Source: Psychrobacter sp. JCM 18900
GTDB lineage: Bacteria; Pseudomonadota; Gammaproteobacteria; Pseudomonadales; Moraxellaceae
Assembly: GCF_904846625.1 (NCBI RefSeq)
Contig: NZ_CAJHBL010000007.1
Span: forward strand, 1 to 64,000
Direction: 5' to 3'
Length of the DNA: 64,000 nucleotides
In this document: positions 58,644 to 64,000 of the stretch, one piece after another
Layout: the number at the start of each line of letters is the position of its first letter
Position numbering within the stretch: the stretch's first letter is position 1
The notes under the pieces: generated by a model
What the model was told of the DNA's origin: nothing
Seen by the model: the letters and a program-made list of their open reading frames with translations, nothing else
Database searches by the model: none
Program-made: the position numbers and the translations under genes

Positions 58644-59300
58644 ATGAGAAAAGTAGTTATGTTATCGGCAGCTGCCATTCTAGGAATCGCTAGTATCGCG
58701 GTGAGCCAAGCTGAAGATGTTGTAGACACTCCTGTAACTGCATCAGACGTAGCAGAAGGCCAAGAGGTCGTAGAAGCTGCTCCTGAAACGCTAGGTGACG
58801 ATACCCAAGCTGCTGCAGATACGACAGATGGTGCTGCGCCTACTGACGAAGCCGCTGCAGCAGAAGGCGAAGAAACTGCTGCTGCAGCGCCTGCCGCTGA
58901 TGAAGAGCCAATTCCACAAGATACGCCGCAAGTACAGAAGCTAATTGCTTTGTATCCTAATCTGATTGCGCGTATCCAGCCTGTTGCCAATATCTGTTTT
59001 GAAGACGGTGAAGCTTGTGATGTAACGGCACGCTCATCTGGCCCAGCTGCTGGCGACGGTCCTCGTGACGGTAAAGCGGTATATAATGCTGTATGTCATA
59101 CTTGTCATACAGCAGGCTTGCTAGGCTCTCCTATCTTTGGTGATGCTGGCGCTTGGGGCCCACGTATCGCAAAAGGTAAAGATACGCTATATACCCATGC
59201 TATCAATGGTTTCAATGCGATGCCTGCTAAAGGTGGCGCGGATATTCCTGATGAAGAAGTTCAAAATGCTGTAGATTATATGGTTGCAGAAGCAAGCTAA
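58644..59300 (+). CDS. Cytochrome c5-like periplasmic protein with Ala/Glu-rich linker
   Basis: 218 residues. A signal peptide (about 1-23) is followed by a ~70-residue linker made mainly of Ala, Glu, Thr and Asp. One class I cytochrome c domain spans about 95-218. Heme attachment is C151-H-T-C154-H155, and the likely axial methionine is M193 in FNAMPAKGG, with the IPDEEVQNAVDYMV helix typical of cytochrome c5. C118 and C125 could form an extra disulfide. It is a probable electron carrier between the bc complex or other reductases and terminal oxidases. It follows a structured leader and ends in a strong terminator. Confidence 0.9.
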   Translation: MRKVVMLSAAAILGIASIAVSQAEDVVDTPVTASDVAEGQEVVEAAPETLGDDTQAAADTTDGAAPTDEAAAAEGEETAAAAPAADEEPIPQDTPQVQKLIALYPNLIARIQPVANICFEDGEACDVTARSSGPAAGDGPRDGKAVYNAVCHTCHTAGLLGSPIFGDAGAWGPRIAKGKDTLYTHAINGFNAMPAKGGADIPDEEVQNAVDYMVAEAS

Positions 59301-59342
59301 TCTTTGTTGATTACCTTCCAAGCTTTTGCGATAGTTATCTAT

Positions 59343-59378
59343 AAAGCGCCTATTTCAGTGATGAGATAGGCGCTTTTT
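59343..59378 (+). terminator. Terminator of the cytochrome c gene
   Basis: The stem AAAGCGCCTATTTCA/TGAGATAGGCGCTTT (one wobble) has a four-base loop and a T-run. It is nearly identical to the terminator at 62368-62408. Confidence 0.92.
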
Positions 59379-59494
59379 CATGATGAGTATTATTAATATG
59401 GTACTTCGAATATAAGGCAGTTGAAATTCGCCATTAGTAGCCTCATTTTATGAGATTAGTTCGTTTATTACCGTACATTGTCACCTTTAGATAG

Positions 59495-59566
59495 TAGAGT
59501 GTGTTGAACATTCTTATACGGCTTTTGCCTATATGCTAATGATAGTCGAATGTTCAACACGGCCTA
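59495..59566. mobile_element. Short inverted-repeat element (72 bp)
   Basis: The ends TAGAGTGTGTTGAACATTC and GAATGTTCAACACGGCCTA are inverted repeats of 19 bp with two mismatches around a 34-base core. The outer TAGnnnGTGT form relates it to the longer elements, but the inner repeat TTGAACATTC is distinct. It lies between the cytochrome and ABC transporter genes. Confidence 0.6.
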
Positions 59567-59617
59567 TTATTCTAAAATCGCATTTTATATAAATTGATAA
59601 CAAATAAAGAGGTCTTC

Positions 59618-60580
59618 ATGTCTGATGCACCAGCACTCTCCATAAAAAACTTATCCAAAACCTATGACAATGGGTTTTCGGCATTAAAAGGGGTTGATTT
59701 AACGGTACCACAAGGTGGTTTCTTTGCGTTACTTGGGCCAAACGGCGCAGGCAAATCTACCATGATTGGCATTATTAGTTCATTGTTTAAGCCAACCACC
59801 GGTAGCGTTCATATTTTCGGCACAGATCTGTTAGAGAACCCTTCGATTGCCAAGCAATACCTTGGTGTTGTACCGCAAGAATTTAACTTTAATATGTTCG
59901 AAAAAGTCGAAGATATCCTGATTACGCAAGCCGGTTATTTTGGTATTCCGGCAAAAGAAGCCAAACCACGCGCAAAGAGACTGTTAACCGCGCTGGGATT
60001 ATGGGATAAACGGGATAGTAAATCACGTGAACTATCTGGTGGTATGAAACGCCGTTTGATGATTGCCCGTGCATTAATTCACAAGCCAAAGCTATTAATT
60101 CTTGATGAGCCAACGGCGGGTGTCGATATCGAGCTTCGCCGCTCAATGTGGGAGTTTATGCAGCAGATTAATATCGAAGAAAACACCACTATTATTCTGA
60201 CGACTCATTATCTCGAAGAAGCTGAGCAATTGTGTAAACGCATTGCGATCTTGGATCACGGCGAGATTCGAATCAATACAGAAATGAAGGAACTACTGGC
60301 GCAGTTATCCGTAGAGACATTTGTATTTGATTTGGATACGCCGCTCACTGAGCAGTTGGCTCTGACAGGAGTTACAGGGGTCTCGCAACCAGACGAGCAA
60401 ACGCTAGAAGTTACCTTGACAGAAGGTGAGTCACTAAACGGTGTCTTTGATCAGTTGTCTGAAAAAGGTATCAGTGTGGCAAGTATGCGCAATAAAGCCA
60501 ACCGACTAGAAGAGTTATTTATGCGCTTGGTAGACAAAAACATTCAGAGTGCAGATAGCATGAAGGAGGCGGGATTATGA
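59618..60580 (+). CDS. ABC transporter ATP-binding protein (YadG-like, ABC-2 exporter)
   Basis: 320 residues of an ABC-2 type export ATPase. Walker A is LGPNGAGKST, the signature LSGGMKRR and Walker B LLILDEPTAGVD, followed by the switch histidine in TTHYLEEAEQL. A ~75-residue C-terminal extension (about 230-320) is typical of the YadG/CcmA-like group. The ATG at 59618 follows AGAGG; an earlier in-frame ATG at 59594 lacks a site. It overlaps the permease by four bases (ATGA). The substrate is unknown; related pairs have been linked to drug or lipid export. Confidence 0.92.
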   Translation: MSDAPALSIKNLSKTYDNGFSALKGVDLTVPQGGFFALLGPNGAGKSTMIGIISSLFKPTTGSVHIFGTDLLENPSIAKQYLGVVPQEFNFNMFEKVEDILITQAGYFGIPAKEAKPRAKRLLTALGLWDKRDSKSRELSGGMKRRLMIARALIHKPKLLILDEPTAGVDIELRRSMWEFMQQINIEENTTIILTTHYLEEAEQLCKRIAILDHGEIRINTEMKELLAQLSVETFVFDLDTPLTEQLALTGVTGVSQPDEQTLEVTLTEGESLNGVFDQLSEKGISVASMRNKANRLEELFMRLVDKNIQSADSMKEAGL

Positions 60581-61383
60581 GTCAGGAACTAATCGATCAT
60601 AATAAAACCATGTCATTGAGTAAGAAGTGGATTGCGTTTCGTACTATTTGGTTCAAAGAAGTGCGCCGTATTTTACGTATCTGGCCGCAGACATTACTAC
60701 CACCCGTTATCACGATGAGCTTGTATTTTGTCATCTTTGGTAAGATGATTGGCTCGCGCGTGGGTGAGATGGGCGGCGTGCCATACATGCAGTTTATCGT
60801 GCCTGGTTTGATTATGATGTCGATCATTACCAACAGTTACTCTAACGTGGTCTCAAGCTTCTTTAGTGCTAAGTTCACGTCTAGTATCGAAGAGCTTTTG
60901 GTCTCGCCAGTATCCAAGCATGCTATTTTGATGGGTTATATCAGTGGTGGTATCTTCCGTGGACTGGCTATCGGTGTGATTGTCTCGATAGTGGCGCTGT
61001 TCTTTACCGATCTGGGTATTGAGCATTTATTTGTCACTGTATTTACAGTACTTGGCACCTCTATCTTGTTTTCATTAGGCGGCTTTATCAATGCGGTATT
61101 TGCACGCTCGTTTGATGATATCTCTATTATACCAAGCTTTGTATTGACGCCATTGACCTATCTTGGCGGTGTGTTTTATTCGATGGAGAATTTATCGCCA
61201 TTTTGGCAGAATATCTCGCTACTGAATCCTATCGTTTATATGGTTAACTCATTCCGTTACGGTATTCTTGGCTATTCTGATGTCAATGTTTGGTATTCGA
61301 TGGCAGCCATTTTTGTGTTCTGTGCGATATTTTATACCATCGCTTATCGCTTGCTAAGTAATGGCTCGCGTGTACGTTTGTAG
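60577..61383 (+). CDS. ABC-2 type permease (YadH-like)
   Basis: 268 residues with six membrane segments. It carries YMQFIVPGLIMMSIITNSYSN and the late SFVLTPLTYLGGVFYSMENL followed by LLNPIVYMVNSFRYG, which are hallmarks of the ABC-2 permease family, especially YadH. Its ATG lies within the last four bases of the ATPase gene, so the two are translationally coupled, and two copies of each should form the exporter. Confidence 0.92.
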   Translation: MSQELIDHNKTMSLSKKWIAFRTIWFKEVRRILRIWPQTLLPPVITMSLYFVIFGKMIGSRVGEMGGVPYMQFIVPGLIMMSIITNSYSNVVSSFFSAKFTSSIEELLVSPVSKHAILMGYISGGIFRGLAIGVIVSIVALFFTDLGIEHLFVTVFTVLGTSILFSLGGFINAVFARSFDDISIIPSFVLTPLTYLGGVFYSMENLSPFWQNISLLNPIVYMVNSFRYGILGYSDVNVWYSMAAIFVFCAIFYTIAYRLLSNGSRVRL

Positions 61384-61448
61384 TGCGTATTATTCGCTAA
61401 GTATATTATTTAGAGCAAATTTTAAACGGTTTAATATTAGGAAGACAG

Positions 61449-62333
61449 ATGAGTATTCACGGTATCTTGGGCGAGCAAACCACAGACTATCCAACTGAGT
61501 ATAGCCCAGAGACGCTATATCCGATTGCGCGCAGCATGGGACGTGATGCGATTGGTTGGCATGACGACAAGCTAGCCGTCGGTGTCGATTGGTGGCAGGC
61601 TTTTGAGATATCTTGGTTAAATCCGCAAGGTATCTCGCAAGTAGCGATTGCACGCTTTAGTATTCCTGCTAGCTCACCGTTTATCGTGGAGTCAAAATCG
61701 CTTAAGTTATATTTGAATAGTATTAACTTTACCGAATTCGCCAGTTGGAATGACGTACAAGCGTTGATTGCGAAAGACTTGTCAGCTTGTTTGCAAACAG
61801 ACGTACAGGTAGCGTTATTCGGTTTAAACGATGATCTAGATGGTAACGAAACAGCGTTATTGATTGCTCAGCCTGAGGGTATTTGCATTGATGAGGTATT
61901 GGCAGATAGCACGGATAAAGTTGCGTTAACTGAACATCCTGATGCGTCGCTGCTGAGTGAGAACGGAGTAGGGGCGGACGATGAAAGTGTGGCAAATGAG
62001 GGTATGCAGCCCTATACTTTTTATTCCAATCTACTGCGTAGTAATTGCCCAGTGACCAATCAACCAGATTGGGGCACATTGGCCGTTTCGATAACGACTG
62101 ATAAGCCTTTTAATAATGCAAATATGCTGCGCTATATACTGAGCTTCCGTCAGCACAATGGTTTTCATGAGCAGTGTGTCGAGCAGATATTTGCTGATTT
62201 AAGCCAATACTATCAGCCAAGCGAGCTAATGGTACGGGCATGGTATACGCGCCGCGGTGGTATCGATATCAATCCATGCCGTGTCAGTGATATAGGTTTA
62301 TTGCCTAAGCCAAGCCGTTTGATCCGCCAGTAA
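61449..62333 (+). CDS. queF: NADPH-dependent 7-cyano-7-deazaguanine reductase QueF (type II)
   Basis: It reduces preQ0 to preQ1 in queuosine biosynthesis. At 294 residues it is the long, two-T-fold type II form. The QueF signature ESKSLKLYLNS is at 81-91, the nucleophilic C200 in SNCPVTNQPDWGTL, D207 in the same stretch, and H240-E241 in FHEQCVE. A variable insertion (about 150-190) joins the two halves. The ATG follows AGGAAGAC. No preQ1 riboswitch is visible in the 65-base gap to the ABC genes, and no other que gene is nearby. Confidence 0.95.
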   Translation: MSIHGILGEQTTDYPTEYSPETLYPIARSMGRDAIGWHDDKLAVGVDWWQAFEISWLNPQGISQVAIARFSIPASSPFIVESKSLKLYLNSINFTEFASWNDVQALIAKDLSACLQTDVQVALFGLNDDLDGNETALLIAQPEGICIDEVLADSTDKVALTEHPDASLLSENGVGADDESVANEGMQPYTFYSNLLRSNCPVTNQPDWGTLAVSITTDKPFNNANMLRYILSFRQHNGFHEQCVEQIFADLSQYYQPSELMVRAWYTRRGGIDINPCRVSDIGLLPKPSRLIRQ

Positions 62334-62367
62334 GTTCTTGCTAAAAATACATCAATCTTAAGCCAAT

Positions 62368-62408
62368 AAAAAAGCGCCTATCTCACGTGATGAGATAGGC
62401 GCTTTTTG
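62368..62408. terminator. Bidirectional terminator between queF and proS
   Basis: A perfect 16-bp stem AAAAGCGCCTATCTCA/TGAGATAGGCGCTTTT with a five-base loop, and A and T runs on both sides, between convergent genes. Confidence 0.93.
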
Positions 62409-62431
62409 TTATATAGTCTTTACTCGTAAAA

Positions 62432-64000
62432 CTATTTACCGCTTACTTTTGCCATGACTTCTTCACGGCTTAGCATTTGCTTTTCAGCTTCACGGCGATT
62501 GACGTACTCATACTTGTCTTCCGCCAAGTTGCGATCAGAGACGACGATACGATGCGGTATACCAATCAACTCAAGATCAGCAAACTTAACGCCTGGGCGC
62601 TCGTTACGATCGTCCAGTAGCACGTTGATGCCTTGAGCTTTTAACTCTTCATACAGGGCGGTTGCCGTCTGCATGACCGTCTCTTCTTTAGACTTCATCG
62701 GGATGATGGCGACTTCAAAAGGAGCGATTGAATCATCAACCGTTGGCGTTTTTGGCCACATGATGCCGTTTTCATCATTGTTCTGCTCGATAGCAGCGGC
62801 AATGATACGGCTAACGCCAATACCATAACAGCCCATCATCAAAGTAACAGGTTTGCCATCTTCGCCAGAAACCGTACAGTTCATCGCTTGTGAGTATTTA
62901 TCACCCAACTGGAAGATATGACCGACTTCGATACCGCGTTTGATTTTTAGACTGCCTTTACCATCAGGAGACGGGTCGCCTTCTTGTACATTGCGCACAT
63001 CAACGATGCGAGTAATGCGAGTATCACGTGCCCAGTTCATACCGATAGTATGTTTGTTCACTTCATTGGCACCGCAAACAAAATCTGACAACGCAGCTGC
63101 TGAACGATCAACGAATACAGGCATATCTAAATTAACGCCGATATAGCCTTTGTGCAGACCTGCCGCTTTTAGCTCTTCGTCAGATGCTAATGTCAATGGT
63201 ACGTTAGCTTCTTCGATTTTCTCAGCTTTGATAGTGTTGAGCTGATGATCACCGCGCAATACGATAGCAATCAGTTGTGGCTCATCATTCTCAGTATGAC
63301 CATGAACGATTAAGGTTTTAACCGTCGTTTCTAACGGGATATCCAAGTGTTCAGCAACCATTTTACAGCTGGTCATGCCTTCAGTTAGAACGTCTTCACG
63401 CTCCATTTTTGGCGGTTGACGCTCAGCAGTGCTGACAGATTCTGCTAGCTCTACGTTGGCTGCATAGTCAGATGAGTCCGAAAACGCAATATCGTCTTCG
63501 CCGCTATCTGCTAAGACATGGAACTCATGTGAAGCAAAACCACCGATAGAGCCTGTATCTGCTTGTACGGCACGGAAATCTAAGCCCAAGCGGGTAAAGA
63601 TGCGTGTATAAGCGTCATACATATCATGGTAAGTCTTGGCCAATGAGGCTTGATCCACATGGAAAGAGTAAGCATCTTTCATGGTGAATTCACGAGCGCG
63701 CATCACACCGAAGCGTGGACGAATCTCATCACGGAATTTACCTTGAATTTGAAAGAACGTAATCGGTAGTTGTTTATAACTACGCAGCTCGCCTTGTGCT
63801 AGATTGGTGATGACTTCTTCGTGCGTTGGACCAAGTACAAAGTCGCGATCATGACGGTCTTTGAAGCGCAATAGCTCAGGACCATAATCATCAAAACGTC
63901 CGGTCGTCTGCCAAAGCTCAGCAGGCTGAGTCATTGGCATTAGCACTTCTTGTGCACCGACATTTTGCATCTCTTCACGAACAATGCGTTCGACCTTTTG
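62432..64000 (-). CDS. proS: Prolyl-tRNA synthetase (5' truncated by window)
   Basis: The C-terminal 522 residues of class II ProRS. The reading frame stays open to the window edge ([10 protein letters not shown] before the first internal Met), so the N-terminus lies beyond. Motif 2 region [25 protein letters not shown], the inserted YbaK-like editing domain (about [20 protein letters not shown] to [14 protein letters not shown]), motif 3 [11 protein letters not shown] and the anticodon domain ending [17 protein letters not shown] are all present. This is the long bacterial ProS with editing of mischarged Ala-tRNA(Pro). Confidence 0.97.
   Translation of the reverse strand, partial: QKVERIVREEMQNVGAQEVLMPMTQPAELWQTTGRFDDYGPELLRFKDRHDRDFVLGPTHEEVITNLAQGELRSYKQLPITFFQIQGKFRDEIRPRFGVMRAREFTMKDAYSFHVDQASLAKTYHDMYDAYTRIFTRLGLDFRAVQADTGSIGGFASHEFHVLADSGEDDIAFSDSSDYAANVELAESVSTAERQPPKMEREDVLTEGMTSCKMVAEHLDIPLETTVKTLIVHGHTENDEPQLIAIVLRGDHQLNTIKAEKIEEANVPLTLASDEELKAAGLHKGYIGVNLDMPVFVDRSAAALSDFVCGANEVNKHTIGMNWARDTRITRIVDVRNVQEGDPSPDGKGSLKIKRGIEVGHIFQLGDKYSQAMNCTVSGEDGKPVTLMMGCYGIGVSRIIAAAIEQNNDENGIMWPKTPTVDDSIAPFEVAIIPMKSKEETVMQTATALYEELKAQGINVLLDDRNERPGVKFADLELIGIPHRIVVSDRNLAEDKYEYVNRREAEKQMLSREEVMAKVSGK

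Noticed and set aside
58514..58990. Alanine/serine-rich minus-strand frame opposite the cytochrome gene
   Set aside because: It is the antisense of the Ala/Glu-rich linker and lacks a plausible start.

Overview
The window looks like a chromosomal segment of a gammaproteobacterium of the family Moraxellaceae, most probably Psychrobacter. This rests on the map-glnD-dapC gene order, the flavour of the proteins, the moderately AT-rich codon use and a family I lipase with its own membrane-anchored foldase. I recognised these from memory and ran no search. Most of the window is ordinary housekeeping chromosome; one AT-richer accessory stretch lies at about 38.5-42.9 kb.

Layout. 0-11.4 kb: the 3' end of tuf, rimI, a trxB-aat-merR block, ftsK, an amidase, a DOPA-dioxygenase-like gene, rlmH and a DUF421 membrane protein. 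11.4-23.5 kb: a small membrane protein, a PBP4-type dacB with a large insertion, a DnaQ-like exonuclease beside a cNMP/CBS/DUF294 signalling protein, dapC, a membrane protein, glnD and map. 23.8-28.3 kb: lipase and foldase, a META-domain lipoprotein and a TolB-like propeller lipoprotein. 28.4-37.9 kb: a probable functional module of an OB-fold (YqiJ/NfeD-like) membrane protein, a YqiK-like flotillin and a 2049-residue AAA+ ATPase, with a leader of competing hairpins in front of the ATPase. 38.1-42.9 kb: two tandem DUF2256 mini-proteins, an AT-rich membrane protein between imperfect direct repeats, and an overlapping two-gene operon in which one protein has a restriction-endonuclease-like N-terminus and the other is an all-helical solenoid. 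43-50 kb: an SBF-family transporter, metH, and two fasciclin lipoproteins with the 3' remnant of a third between them. 50.5-64 kb: an AGCS amino-acid symporter, lemA with two TPM-domain genes, an adenine deaminase, a sirtuin, tRNA-Arg(CCG), a cytochrome c5-like protein behind a structured leader, an ABC exporter, queF and the 3' part of proS.

Non-coding DNA is seeded with small inverted-repeat elements whose ends resemble TAGGGCGTGT. There are two near full-length copies of one ~174-bp element, a 60-bp deletion derivative, a different 281-bp element with perfect 20-bp ends and a 72-bp element. None encodes a transposase here, so they look like MITEs mobilised in trans.

The strongest candidates for an undescribed system are the nuclease-like/solenoid gene pair at 39404-42833, which resembles a defence cassette in organisation, and the flotillin/OB-fold/giant-ATPase module with its hairpin leader. 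Function is inferred in both cases.
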